Below are positions 26,218-36,275 of a stretch of DNA of 49,661 bases, one piece after another. The notes beneath the pieces are model-generated. The model did not search any database. It had not been told where the DNA came from and saw only the letters and a program-made list of their open reading frames with translations. Source of the DNA: a bacterium (GTDB taxonomy: Bacteria; Patescibacteriota; Minisyncoccia; UBA6257; Colwellbacteraceae); the NCBI GenBank assembly GCA_021787205.1, contig JAJYME010000005.1, positions 1 to 49,661 on the forward strand. Direction: 5' to 3'. Numbering within the stretch: position 1 is the stretch's first letter; each line of letters opens with the position of its first letter. A program made the translations under genes and the position numbers.

Positions 26218-27423
26218 TTAACCAACAAGGGTTGATAAAGCCCGAACCAGCTTATCGATTTCTTCTTTGGAGTTATATAAAGAAAGAGAAACACGGACAG
26301 AGGAAGGAATGCAAAGATATTCATGAGCCAATCCGACGCAGTGCTCACCCACCCTCACGGCGATCTTCTTTTGGTTCAAGAAATAACCGACATCGTGAGC
26401 ATGAAGCCCCTTGATATTGAAAGAGACCAGAGGAATCTTGTCTTTGATCGCCTTCGAACCGTAGATATCGACACCCTTTACCTTTTTGAGAGACGAGAGA
26501 AGATAGGCGAGCAGCTCCTTCTCATACTTCATTATCCCCTTCACGCCTTTTGATTTCAGATATTTCAAGGCGGCGGCGAGAGCGATGGCGCCAGAGACAT
26601 TGGGAGTTCCCCCTTCAAGAATATAGGGAAAGTCCTCGTAGATGACATCTTTCATCCTGACCCTCTTAACCATCTCGCCGCCAAACTTCACGGGAGAGAT
26701 TTGCGAATGCTTCTCCTGTTTGATAGCCAAGACTCCCGTACCCATCGGGGCGTACAGCTTGTGACCGGAGAAAGAAAGAAAATCGACGTTCATTTTTCTG
26801 AAGTTGACCACCTCGTGTTGGACATACTGGGAAGCATCAAAGACGGTAAAGATGTTTTTCTCTTCCGCCAGATCGGTGATTTTCTTAATTTCCGAGGTCG
26901 CAACCTTATTGCCGGTAAAATTGGAAGCTCCGGCAAAGACGATCACTCTGGTCTTACCCGTGACTTCTGACAGAAAATCAGTCGCCATAAAAACCAGATC
27001 CGGATCTTTCGGGAAAACGTACTTTACCTTGATATTTTTTGACTTAGCCAATTCGAGCCACGGTAAAAGGTTGCTGTGGTGCTCCATTCCGGAGACGATA
27101 ATCTCATCGCCAGACTTAAGAAGCGGTCTTAAAATGCCGGCGACGGTATTCAACCCTTCGGTCGAACCGGAGTTGAAAACGACCTCGCTTGGCTTGGCGC
27201 CGATGAAATCAGCAACCGCTTCCCTAGCCGACTCGAACATATCCGTCGCCGCTTCCGCCAAGTCATAAGAACCTCTTTTGATATTGCTGTTATGCTTGAG
27301 ATAAAAACCGCACTCAGCGTCAATGACGGAAAGCGGTTTTTGCGAGGTGGCGGCGGAGTCGAAATAAATCAGGCTTTTATTGTTTTTAAAAAAGGGGAAA
27401 TCTTTTTTATAAATTGAAGGCAT
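26218..27423 (-). CDS. sufS: Cysteine desulfurase SufS
   Basis: FFKNNKSLIYFDSAATSQKP, SGMEHHSNLLPW, SFSGHKLYAPMGTG, VRVGEHC. Confidence 0.93.
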   Translation of the reverse strand: MPSIYKKDFPFFKNNKSLIYFDSAATSQKPLSVIDAECGFYLKHNSNIKRGSYDLAEAATDMFESAREAVADFIGAKPSEVVFNSGSTEGLNTVAGILRPLLKSGDEIIVSGMEHHSNLLPWLELAKSKNIKVKYVFPKDPDLVFMATDFLSEVTGKTRVIVFAGASNFTGNKVATSEIKKITDLAEEKNIFTVFDASQYVQHEVVNFRKMNVDFLSFSGHKLYAPMGTGVLAIKQEKHSQISPVKFGGEMVKRVRMKDVIYEDFPYILEGGTPNVSGAIALAAALKYLKSKGVKGIMKYEKELLAYLLSSLKKVKGVDIYGSKAIKDKIPLVSFNIKGLHAHDVGYFLNQKKIAVRVGEHCVGLAHEYLCIPSSVRVSLSLYNSKEEIDKLVRALSTLVG

Positions 27424-28008
27424 CTAATTTTTTATGTTTATGTATTTTCGGATTGTCCGACTCAATTCCTCATCTGAGAGCAGAGGAGAAAGGAAATTCT
27501 CTATAAAAACCCTTACCGCCTCCTCTTTGTCCATCCCGCGAGAGGACAAGTAAAAGATCTTTTCCTTGTCGAAAATCTCGGTGTTGGCGCCATGAGAGAT
27601 GACGACATCGTTGTTCTCGGTAGAGATCGAGGGGATGAAAGAAACCGACGATTCGTCGCCGAGAAGGATAGCTTCGGAAAAAAGACTGACTTCCGAACCC
27701 TTGGCGTTCTTCCTAACATCAGTAACAGCAGAAACATCAGTCCGCCCTTTTCCGAAAATAACGGACCTTATCTTAACCGCGCTTTTAGTCCCCTTTGACA
27801 AGTGATTGACGCGAAGATTGATTGATGCCTTCCCATCTTTCGAAAGATGGGCAACAAAGACGTGAGCTTCCGCTTCCGGGGCCCCAAGGTTTATTTCCAG
27901 ATCTAACGATTCCTCCTCCTTCAAAAAAACCAAGATGTCATTTCTACCTTTCTTGCCAATGTCGATCTTTTTTCTCTTGTTTGTTATATTTTCTCCTTTT
28001 ATGATCAT
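27424..28008 (-). CDS. sufD: Short SufD-like protein (SufBD core)
   Basis: In operon with SufB/C/S; VISHGANTEIFDKEKIFYLSSRGMDKEEAVRVFIENFLSPL. Confidence 0.75.
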   Translation of the reverse strand: MIIKGENITNKRKKIDIGKKGRNDILVFLKEEESLDLEINLGAPEAEAHVFVAHLSKDGKASINLRVNHLSKGTKSAVKIRSVIFGKGRTDVSAVTDVRKNAKGSEVSLFSEAILLGDESSVSFIPSISTENNDVVISHGANTEIFDKEKIFYLSSRGMDKEEAVRVFIENFLSPLLSDEELSRTIRKYINIKN

Positions 28009-28041
28009 TAGTTCATAATATTTTCAACGCTCCAAAAGATA

Positions 28042-29370
28042 TCAGCCGATCGAGTTCTCAATTTCCATTTCCATAAGCCTGTTAAGTTCGACGGCGTACT
28101 CAAGAGGCAAGGCCTTCGTCACCGGATCGATAAAACCAGCGACAACCAAGGACATGGCTTCGGCTTGTTTGATACCTCGGCTCGCAAGATAGAAGAGTTC
28201 TTCATCACCTATCTTCCCAACCTTGGCTTCATGCCCGACCTTCGCCGAGGGATCACCGACTTGGATGACGGGATAAGAAGACGAAATAGAACGAGAATCG
28301 AGCATAAGGGTGTCGCATTGGGTGTGGGAAACGACATTCTTAGCGCCTTTGATTACCTTGACCAGACCGCGATAATTGGCGCGGCCGCCGTCCTTGATGA
28401 TGTTTTTGGAGATTATCTGGGAACGGGTATCGGAAGCGAAGTGGATCACTTTGGCGCCGGCGTCCTTCCATTGACCGCGACCAGCCATGGTGATATTGAT
28501 ATGTTTTGACCGGGCTCCTTCCCCCATAAGGAAAGACCCGGGATAAAGCATCGTTTTCTTGCTGCCAAGCGAGCCGCCGACCCACTCGATGGATCCATTC
28601 TTATAAACGACGGCTCTCTTGGTGTTCAGGTTAAAGACCTCGTTGCTCCAATTCTGGATCGTCGAATATTTTACCGAGGCGTTATCGTGGACAAAGATTT
28701 CCACCACTGCCGAGTGAAGGGAGCTTGCCAACCTGATCGGAGCAGTGCACCCTTCGATGTAATGAACTTCCGACCCTTCTTCGGCGATAATCAAAGTGTG
28801 TTCGAACTGGCCAGTCGAGCCGTCATTCATCCTGAAATAGGTGTGCAGTGGCAGGTCAACTTTGACCCCCTTCGGAACATAGAGAAAGCTGCCTCCGGAC
28901 CAGACTGCCCCATGCAAGGCGGAGAACTTGTTGTCCCCGACCGGGACACACTTGGTCATGAAATATTTTTTAAATAGCTCCGGATATTCCTTCAGGGCGG
29001 AGTCGGTGTCGGTGAAGATAACTCCACGAGACTTCAGATCGTCCTTGATCTTCGCGTAAAAGACTTCCGATTCGAATTGTCCGGAAACCCCGGCCAAGAC
29101 CTTCTTTTCCGCCTCCGGAATGCCCAACTTATCATAAACCTTCCTGATATCAGAAGGGACCTCTTCCCAAGAAGAGACCTTTTCCGTTTGCGGAGGGATA
29201 TAGTAAGTAAGGCCAGAGAGATCCAGGTCAGAGAGATCTGGCCCCCATTTGGGCATCGGTTTTGATTTGAAAACGTCGTAAGCATTTAGCCGAAAATCAG
29301 TCATCCACTGCGGTTCGTCCTTAGTCCGGGAAATCTCCTTGATTATGTTTTTATTGAGTCCTTTTTTCAT
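28042..29370 (-). CDS. sufB: Fe-S assembly protein SufB
   Basis: VPKGVKVDLPLHTYFRMN, VHYIEGCTAP, KVGHEAKVGKIGDEELFYLASRG. Confidence 0.93.
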   Translation of the reverse strand: MKKGLNKNIIKEISRTKDEPQWMTDFRLNAYDVFKSKPMPKWGPDLSDLDLSGLTYYIPPQTEKVSSWEEVPSDIRKVYDKLGIPEAEKKVLAGVSGQFESEVFYAKIKDDLKSRGVIFTDTDSALKEYPELFKKYFMTKCVPVGDNKFSALHGAVWSGGSFLYVPKGVKVDLPLHTYFRMNDGSTGQFEHTLIIAEEGSEVHYIEGCTAPIRLASSLHSAVVEIFVHDNASVKYSTIQNWSNEVFNLNTKRAVVYKNGSIEWVGGSLGSKKTMLYPGSFLMGEGARSKHINITMAGRGQWKDAGAKVIHFASDTRSQIISKNIIKDGGRANYRGLVKVIKGAKNVVSHTQCDTLMLDSRSISSSYPVIQVGDPSAKVGHEAKVGKIGDEELFYLASRGIKQAEAMSLVVAGFIDPVTKALPLEYAVELNRLMEMEIENSIG

Positions 29371-30127
29371 TGAAAGAGTCGAAGCCTTCTTTTTCTATTC
29401 TTTTTAAAATCCCAGCTTGCGATTTAACATCGCCGGAAAAGACTATCTTGCCGCCATTCAAAATATGAATGTAGTCGGGAGCGAGATATTTGATCAGTTT
29501 TTCGTAATGAGTGATGATGATAAAGGATGTTCCTCTTTTTTTAAGAAGATTCAAGACCTTGCCGAACTGCTTGATGGTCGGGATATCGGCGCCGGAATCA
29601 ATCTCATCCAAAATGGCAATCTTCGGATCGGCGGCGACAAGCTGCAAGATTTCGCTTTTCTTCTTCTCACCTCCGGACATGTCCTTGTTGACCTGTTTTT
29701 CCAAGAAAGATTCGTCTATTTTAAGGATGGGAAGGAAGGGAGCGAGCCTCTTCTTAGTCTCGGCGATGGGAGACAGGATTCCCAAGGAAGAAACCGATCT
29801 TCTGATCAGGGCGCTGACCGTAAGCCCTTCTATCATCGGCGGATTCTGGAAGGCCAAAAAGATTCCCGACTTGAAGCGGTCAACCGGACTCATCTCGTTG
29901 ATGTTTTTCCCATTAAAAAAAATCTTGCCTGATTTTATCTCAACACCCGGATAGCCAGCGACAGACAGGGCAGCCGTGCTTTTCCCGGAACCGTTCTTGC
30001 CCATCAATATATGGATTTCACCCTTACCTATTTCAAGATTCAATCCTTTGATGACGTTTTTTTTATCCCTCTCGAGACTAAGGTTCGAGATTTTAAGAAC
30101 CGGTTTTACTGCTTTTGTTTCCGACAT
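29351..30127 (-). CDS. sufC: Fe-S assembly ATPase SufC
   Basis: GKNGSGKST, MSGGEKKKSEILQ, IAILDEIDSGAD. Confidence 0.93.
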   Translation of the reverse strand: MSETKAVKPVLKISNLSLERDKKNVIKGLNLEIGKGEIHILMGKNGSGKSTAALSVAGYPGVEIKSGKIFFNGKNINEMSPVDRFKSGIFLAFQNPPMIEGLTVSALIRRSVSSLGILSPIAETKKRLAPFLPILKIDESFLEKQVNKDMSGGEKKKSEILQLVAADPKIAILDEIDSGADIPTIKQFGKVLNLLKKRGTSFIIITHYEKLIKYLAPDYIHILNGGKIVFSGDVKSQAGILKRIEKEGFDSFNEKRTQ

Positions 30128-30217
30128 GGTAATAAAAGTATATCTTTATTTGCCGGTTTTAGAAACTTGAAAAAAGCAAAAAATGTGTTATACTTTTTAA
30201 GTAAAAAACATTCAGTT

Positions 30218-30293
30218 GGCCCCATCGTCTAGTGGCCCAGGACATCAGGTTTTCATCCTGAAAACAGGAGTTCGATTCTCCTTGGGGCTGCCA
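30218..30293 (+). tRNA. tRNA-Glu (anticodon TTC), CCA encoded
   Basis: GGCCCCA acceptor pairs TGGGGCT; anticodon loop TTTTCAT; T-arm AGGAG-TTCGATT-CTCCT. Confidence 0.95.
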
Positions 30294-30299
30294 ACATAA

Positions 30300-30325
30300 A
30301 AAACCGCCGAAAGGCGGTTTTTTAT
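30300..30325 (+). terminator. tRNA terminator
   Basis: AAACCGCC-GAAA-GGCGGTTTTTT. Confidence 0.75.
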
Positions 30326-30336
30326 TAGAACCAAGG

Positions 30337-30520
30337 AGAATAGAACGTTGAAAGGGGTCGGGAAAACATTATAAATGTTTTCCTGTGTCGGAAGGTCGCG
30401 AAACCGAGGGTTTCGCGGGAGTAGACGACGTGAGATAGCGAAGCGGCTCCTTGGGGCTGCCAAATAAGAATTCCACCTAAAAGGGTGGATTTTTTATTAG
30501 AATCAAGAGAATCGAACGTT
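30337..30520. repeat. Partial direct and inverted copies of the tRNA-Glu 3' portion
   Basis: ccaaggagaatagaac (inverted T-arm, 1 mismatch), ctccttggggctgcca (direct 3' end), tcaagagaatcgaacg (inverted). Confidence 0.6.
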
Positions 30521-30557
30521 GAAAACAAAAAACCGCCTGGGGGCGGTTTTTATGTCC

Positions 30558-31790
30558 TTAAACAGCACTGACAAGCTGATAGATAGGAATGATGACGGCG
30601 ATAGCGATACCACCAACCATAACTCCTAAGAAAAGCAGCAGGGCCGGTTCCAAGATGGCAATAAAGATTTTTACGGAAGCGTCAACTTCAGAGGCATAAA
30701 AATTGGAAAGGGTTTCTAAAATATCCTCCATATGTCCGGCCTTCTCGGAGATGGCAATAAGGTTGGTGACAACCTTCGGAAAATAAGTCTCTCTCCTGAA
30801 GGCGTCTCCGATGGTCATACCCTTTGCGATACCCTCTTTGGAGATGCGGATCAAAATATCGTGGAGTTCATCCGAACCGACGGCGCTGGCAGTGATATCA
30901 AGCGCCTCAAGGATCGGAATACCGGCTCGCAAGAGAGAGGCCAGAGTGGCCGAAAAACGCTGGATAGCCAAATGATGGATGATATTTTTCAAGACCGGGG
31001 CGCGGTTAGTCCATCGAGAAAGCATCGCCTTCCCGACCGGATTCTTGGTAAAGAAGTAAATGGCAAAACCGATTCCGCCGAAGAACACCGGGAAGATGAT
31101 GAACTTATAATCGTTGGCGAAGCCTCCGATGGCAAAGACGATTCTAGAAAAAAGAGGTGGTTTCTGGGTAGACTGGGAAAAGACGCCGGAGATCTTCGGA
31201 ATAACCAAGACGATCATCACAAGCATAACGATGCTCGCGATGCTAATGAGGACAATCGGGTAGATCAAGGCGCTCTTTACCTTGTTTTGCAGTTCCTGAT
31301 TCTTCTCAAGCGAATTGCTCAAGTCTTCAAAGACTTTCTCCAGATTTCCTGAGCGCTCGCCCGCCTTGATCAAGTTTATCTCGACTTGGGAAAAATATTG
31401 GGGATACTGGGAAAAAGCCAGATAAAACGGCCGGCCTTGGCTGAGATTATCCCTGATTTCACTCAAGAAAAGTTTGACGGCCGGCTTCTCGAAGTCGGCG
31501 ATCAAGATATCAATCGCGCGGAAAAGATCAGTTCCCACCTTAAGCATCAAGGAAAGGTACTTAGTGACGAAGACCTTGTCAGTCAAGGTTATCCCCTGGC
31601 TAAACAATCCCTTTGAGAGAGAGATGATCTTCCCTCCAACAATGGAGGTTCCCTCGGCGACTACTTTGATCGAGATCGGCTTATAGCCTTGCGAGGTCAT
31701 CCACTCGAGAACCTGGTCCGGACTGGCGGCATCGATATTTCCTTCTGTTATTTTTCCGCTAGCCAGAGCGGCAATGTAGTGATATCTCAT
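30558..31790 (-). CDS. pilC: Type IV pilus inner membrane platform protein PilC
   Basis: GspF domains; LSLMLKVGTDLFRAIDIL, IKAGERSGNLEKVFEDLS, ISEKAGHMEDILETLSNFY. Confidence 0.93.
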   Translation of the reverse strand: MRYHYIAALASGKITEGNIDAASPDQVLEWMTSQGYKPISIKVVAEGTSIVGGKIISLSKGLFSQGITLTDKVFVTKYLSLMLKVGTDLFRAIDILIADFEKPAVKLFLSEIRDNLSQGRPFYLAFSQYPQYFSQVEINLIKAGERSGNLEKVFEDLSNSLEKNQELQNKVKSALIYPIVLISIASIVMLVMIVLVIPKISGVFSQSTQKPPLFSRIVFAIGGFANDYKFIIFPVFFGGIGFAIYFFTKNPVGKAMLSRWTNRAPVLKNIIHHLAIQRFSATLASLLRAGIPILEALDITASAVGSDELHDILIRISKEGIAKGMTIGDAFRRETYFPKVVTNLIAISEKAGHMEDILETLSNFYASEVDASVKIFIAILEPALLLFLGVMVGGIAIAVIIPIYQLVSAV

Positions 31791-31793
31791 ATT

Positions 31794-33500
31794 CTAATCT
31801 CCGACGACGCGAAGAACCTCTTCAATCGTCGTCATACCTTTCTCGACTTTGCGGAGCCCATCTTCAAACATGGTAATCATCCCCTGCCCGCGAGCAACCG
31901 CCTTCATCTTATCAACGGAGAAAGACGGAGAGATGATGACGCCTCTGATTTCCTCAGTGACGTTTAAGACTTCAAAGATGGCAATACGACCGGAATAACC
32001 AGTGAAATTGCAGGAGGGGCAGCCCTTCCCCGAATAAACCATGGAGGGCGGATTATATTCCTTCTCAATGCCAAGGGTTTTTAACTGGACCCTGACCGTC
32101 TCGATCAATTCCTTGTCGAGCGGGACGGTATGGATACAATCCATACAAATCTTTCTGACAAGACGCTGGGCAATAACCGCATTCAAGGTAGCAGAGACTA
32201 AGAACGGAGGAACGTTCATATCCATAAATCTCGGAACAGCCGTCGGCGCATCGTTCGTGTGAAGCGAAGACAAAACCAAGTGACCGGTCAGGGCCGCCTG
32301 AGTGGCGATATCAGCCGTCTCATCATCGCGGATTTCACCGACGAAGATGATATTCGGATCCTGACGCAAGAAAGCGCGAAGACCGGAAGCAAAAGTGATT
32401 CCGGCGGCCGGATTGATTTGGGTCTGGTTGACGTATTTGATATTGTACTCGATCGGATCCTCAATAGTAGCAATATTGACTTCCGGACGGTTCAAGAGAT
32501 TGAGGATGGAGTAGAGAGTAGTGGTCTTTCCTGATCCGGTAGGACCGCAAACGAGAATCATACCGAAGCTCTTCTTGATATTCTCCATCACGATCCTCTC
32601 GGTTTCATCCAACATTCCGACTTCCTGCAAGGACAAGGGTCTGGTAGAGGAGGTCAAAAGACGCATAACGATCTTCTCGCCGGAGAAGGTCGGCATGATA
32701 GCGACACGAATATCGATCTCATCGGAACCGATCCTGTAGCGGAAGCGGCCGTCTTGAGGCTTATAATGCTCGTCGATCTTAAGAGCGGAAAGGATCTTGA
32801 TGCGAGCAACGATGGCGGAGTGGACGGCGCGAGGGATCTTCATCATCTCGTGCAAAACGCCGTCTATGCGGTATCTTACCAAAACCATATCCTCAAAGAT
32901 CTCCATATGGATATCGGAGGCGTGGAGCGACAAAGCATAAGCGATGATGTTGTCAACGATGGCGACGATCGGGACTTCACTGGCCGCGTCCTCACCCTTC
33001 TTCCCCGACCTGATCGAAAGACCGATGTTGTCATCAATAATCTTTTTGAAGTCCTCGACCAACTTGCGGCTATAGATAGCGAAACCCTTATTCAAGTCGA
33101 TTTCGTTTGCCAGATAGATCCTGACTTTGACTTTCAGATACTGCTCAAGGAACTCGATGGTCTCAAGATCCATCGGATTCTCGAAAGCGACCGAAATGGA
33201 GCCGTCCGTCTCCCTCTTAAAAGCAATGACTCTCTTCTGGCGGGAGACCGTTTCCGGCAGGAGACGCAAAACCGATTCGTCGATCGTCTTGTTCTGCAGA
33301 TCAGCAAGCGGAATATTGAGATATTTGGAAAGAATCTGATAGAGATAACCCTCGGTAAGGATGTTTTTTGAGACGAGGGTAAAAGCGATATTCTGTTTGA
33401 GACGGGCAGCTTCCTCAACAATGACATCGAAGGCCGCAGCATCGAGCAATCCTTCTTTCAGAACGATTTCTTTAAGTTGTTGATTTGGGATCGAGATCAT
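31794..33500 (-). CDS. pilB: Type IV pilus assembly ATPase PilB
   Basis: GPTGSGKTTTLYSIL, IATIEDPIEYNI, GEIRDDETADIATQAALTGHLVLSSLHTNDA, CxxC. Confidence 0.95.
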   Translation of the reverse strand: MISIPNQQLKEIVLKEGLLDAAAFDVIVEEAARLKQNIAFTLVSKNILTEGYLYQILSKYLNIPLADLQNKTIDESVLRLLPETVSRQKRVIAFKRETDGSISVAFENPMDLETIEFLEQYLKVKVRIYLANEIDLNKGFAIYSRKLVEDFKKIIDDNIGLSIRSGKKGEDAASEVPIVAIVDNIIAYALSLHASDIHMEIFEDMVLVRYRIDGVLHEMMKIPRAVHSAIVARIKILSALKIDEHYKPQDGRFRYRIGSDEIDIRVAIMPTFSGEKIVMRLLTSSTRPLSLQEVGMLDETERIVMENIKKSFGMILVCGPTGSGKTTTLYSILNLLNRPEVNIATIEDPIEYNIKYVNQTQINPAAGITFASGLRAFLRQDPNIIFVGEIRDDETADIATQAALTGHLVLSSLHTNDAPTAVPRFMDMNVPPFLVSATLNAVIAQRLVRKICMDCIHTVPLDKELIETVRVQLKTLGIEKEYNPPSMVYSGKGCPSCNFTGYSGRIAIFEVLNVTEEIRGVIISPSFSVDKMKAVARGQGMITMFEDGLRKVEKGMTTIEEVLRVVGD

Positions 33501-33576
33501 AAATGTTCATCTTATTATACAATATGTCTGAAAATATAAAAACAAAAACAAGCTCCTAAGAGCCTGTCTTGAAAAG

Positions 33577-34215
33577 TTATAATGACATATCGCTGCCGTT
33601 CTCATAAAAACAAGTCGCATCGACATAGCTGCCGGAGCAAGTATTCTTAGTACCTCCGTCATTGACCATCTTATCCCTATACTTCAAAGACTCCAACCTG
33701 GCGGCAAGCTTGAAGGTATTAGAAGCGCTCGATTTGTAGGCGTAGAAGTAATTCGTGTTATTCACCGGATCAAGCGGCAGAGCGGGAATCGGAGAACCGC
33801 CGGAGGCATCGGTAAACTTGACGTCTACCCAACCATTGCCATCGATAGCGGTAGAGGCAACAACGTTGGTGGCGGCACCGAAGGTGTTCGTAGAGAGGTT
33901 GGTAAACGGAGTGATAGTGGCGGTCGTGGCGCCAGAGGAGGCGCAGCCGACACCGGTAGTGGACGTTCCCACACAATAAGTCCTGAAGTCTAGGTTCACG
34001 CTGGCGGCGCTTACCGCATAAGTATGGATAGCCCTTTCCAAATTGTCCATATCATTGATCCTGGTGCCGTCCCTTCCCTGCTTCATGAGCTCGACGGGAT
34101 TCAAGACAAGAACCGTCGCCGATCCCAAGATCGCAATGATAGCGATGACGATCAAGAGCTCGATAAGGGTGAATCCCTTTTTCTCTTGAATATTAACTGA
34201 TTTCATTTTATTCAT
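33577..34215 (-). CDS. Type IV pilin-like protein
   Basis: KKGFTLIELLIVIAIIAILGSATVLVLNPVELMKQ prepilin motif. Confidence 0.88.
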   Translation of the reverse strand: MNKMKSVNIQEKKGFTLIELLIVIAIIAILGSATVLVLNPVELMKQGRDGTRINDMDNLERAIHTYAVSAASVNLDFRTYCVGTSTTGVGCASSGATTATITPFTNLSTNTFGAATNVVASTAIDGNGWVDVKFTDASGGSPIPALPLDPVNNTNYFYAYKSSASNTFKLAARLESLKYRDKMVNDGGTKNTCSGSYVDATCFYENGSDMSL

Positions 34216-34250
34216 ATTTATTATATTACTTTCGCTCATAGCTGCAAACC

Positions 34251-34865
34251 TTACAGGTTTGGATTGCTGCCAACCTCGTACCAACAATCAGTCGTGGCAT
34301 AATTCCCAGCGGTGGCGCAATTATAGATTCCGCCGTCGATTTTCATATTGTCCCTGAACTTCAAGGATTCCAGACGGGAGACGAACTTATAAGTGTAATT
34401 AACATTCTCGCACTTGTAAGCATAAAGATAGGTGTTGTTATTCACGGGATCCTTCGGCAAGACAGAGAGCGGCGGAAAGCCGTTCATATTATTGAAATTA
34501 ACATCAACCCAACCGGTGCCGGTAATGGTGACATCGGATACAATATCCCCGGATGTCACCAGCGGGTGCGCTCCGAAGGGAGACGGGGTGACACCCGCCG
34601 TCCCGGCAGTCAGACGGCCATTAGTCGTGCAAGAACCCAAGGTGAGAGTGACATTTGTATTAGCGATGAAGGTATTGATATCGCTTTTCAAGGCATTCAT
34701 ATCTGACATCCTGACCCGGTCACGTGACTGAGCCATGATCTCCGTCGGATTCAAGACGAGAACCGCCGAAGCGCTTATAATCATAATAATCCCAATGACC
34801 AAGAGAAGCTCAATCAGGGTAAAACCTTTTTTCTTTTGAAAGTTGTTCTTCATTTTTTTAAACAA
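34251..34865 (-). CDS. Type IV pilin-like protein
   Basis: KKGFTLIELLLVIGIIMIISASAVLVLNPTEIMAQ. Confidence 0.88.
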   Translation of the reverse strand: MFKKMKNNFQKKKGFTLIELLLVIGIIMIISASAVLVLNPTEIMAQSRDRVRMSDMNALKSDINTFIANTNVTLTLGSCTTNGRLTAGTAGVTPSPFGAHPLVTSGDIVSDVTITGTGWVDVNFNNMNGFPPLSVLPKDPVNNNTYLYAYKCENVNYTYKFVSRLESLKFRDNMKIDGGIYNCATAGNYATTDCWYEVGSNPNL

Positions 34866-35514
34866 GCCTCATTGATTGCCAGATATTGGTCTGATTAAAC
34901 CAGATTGAAATAAGAACAATCGCGAGGATGGCAGACGGGAACCAGAGATAATAAAGCGGCACCACCTCGATCTTTTTTCTGATAAAAAGATTGGCAAGAT
35001 GAACCAAGAGATAAGCGAGAATGATAAATATAAAGACAAAGAGAACGCCAGGGAAGCCGGAAAGGAAGAGAGCGATAAAAGCAAAATTAAGCTCCTCCCT
35101 CTCAAAGAATCTCTCATCTTTTCTCTTGTTTAAGAATTTGGCGAGGAAATAAAAAACCGTCGCGAAAAGAAGGGAGATAAGATAGGACAAGAAGAAGTGG
35201 TAAAGCGAATAGCGCAAAAAATAAGCGATGGGGGCCACCGGAGGGAGGAGATTCCTGGCTAAGGGAATAGTTTGCCAAAGGCGGTATTGGGAAAAAGCGT
35301 AATAACCGGCGATGGAAAAAATGATGACAATCGGAATCAGGGTGAAAATTTTCACATTCTTTGCCAGGAAATTTTTAGCAAAAATCTGAAGGGCGATAAG
35401 CAACAACAAATATCCGACGATGAAAATTAGCATGATCAAATTATAAAACAAAACAAATAAAAATCCTAAATAAGAAGAAGATATAATACGAAGATTTATC
35501 TTTTTGACGAACAT
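34858..35514 (-). CDS. Hypothetical polytopic membrane protein
   Basis: Start reassigned to MFVKKINLRI (35514); the longer ORF runs through a terminator into the upstream pilin gene. Confidence 0.65.
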   Translation of the reverse strand: MFVKKINLRIISSSYLGFLFVLFYNLIMLIFIVGYLLLLIALQIFAKNFLAKNVKIFTLIPIVIIFSIAGYYAFSQYRLWQTIPLARNLLPPVAPIAYFLRYSLYHFFLSYLISLLFATVFYFLAKFLNKRKDERFFEREELNFAFIALFLSGFPGVLFVFIFIILAYLLVHLANLFIRKKIEVVPLYYLWFPSAILAIVLISIWFNQTNIWQSMRLV

Positions 35515-35539
35515 AGAAATCCTAAAAGTAAAAAACAAA

Positions 35540-35562
35540 AATCCCGCGAAGGCGGGATTTTT
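35540..35562 (-). terminator. Terminator after pilin
   Basis: AAATCCCGC-GAAG-GCGGGATTTTT. Confidence 0.75.
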
Positions 35563-35569
35563 AAGTTCA

Positions 35570-36145
35570 TTAGAATGAAGCCATATTGGTTCCAATCTCG
35601 TAGTAGGCAGTGTTGGTGCCACCATCATTGGTCGCTTTAGTGGAATACTTTGAAGATTCCAACCTGGTCGAGAGTTTGAAGGTGTTGTTGGTGCCCTCGT
35701 ATCTGAAACCATATAAGCAACCGCTGTTGCCGTTATTGGGATCAAGAGGAAGGGCGGCGATCGGAGAACCTCCGGTAAGAGCGCCGAAGTTAATCGGAAC
35801 CCAACCAGCTCCAGCCACGGTGGTGACGGTGCTTACAGTAAAGTTGGTCGTGGTGGCAGTAGCGAGGCCTAAGAAGTTAGCATTATAGGTAGTGCCGGGC
35901 TGAGCGGTCGTACAAGCGACTGAGGCGCATGAACCCATGCTGACGGTGGTAGTATTTACAAGATAATTGTTGATCGCGTTTCTCAAGGAATCGAGATCGT
36001 TCAATCTTGTGCCGTCGCGGGATTGAGCCATGAGTTCAACAGGGTTCAAAACAAGGACGGTTGCCGAGCCCAAGATTGCAATGATCGCGATAACGATCAA
36101 AAGCTCGATGAGGGTAAACCCCTTTTTCTTTTGGATATTATTCAT
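35570..36145 (-). CDS. Type IV pilin-like protein
   Basis: MNNIQKKKGFTLIELLIVIAIIAILGSATVLVLNPVELMAQ. Confidence 0.9.
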   Translation of the reverse strand: MNNIQKKKGFTLIELLIVIAIIAILGSATVLVLNPVELMAQSRDGTRLNDLDSLRNAINNYLVNTTTVSMGSCASVACTTAQPGTTYNANFLGLATATTTNFTVSTVTTVAGAGWVPINFGALTGGSPIAALPLDPNNGNSGCLYGFRYEGTNNTFKLSTRLESSKYSTKATNDGGTNTAYYEIGTNMASF

Positions 36146-36275
36146 ATAATTTGGTTTATTTGTTCAACCTATTTGTTTATGTCTCTTATTATATCATAAC
36201 CGCTTGAAATACCATACAAGAATCGGCTGTGGATAAGTGCTAATAAAAAAATCCCCGCTTTCGCGGGGATATTCT

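Noticed and set aside
30245-30528. Minus ORFs 30245..30463 and 30325..30528
   Set aside because: Antisense to tRNA-Glu and its repeat fragments; typical spurious tRNA-flank ORFs.
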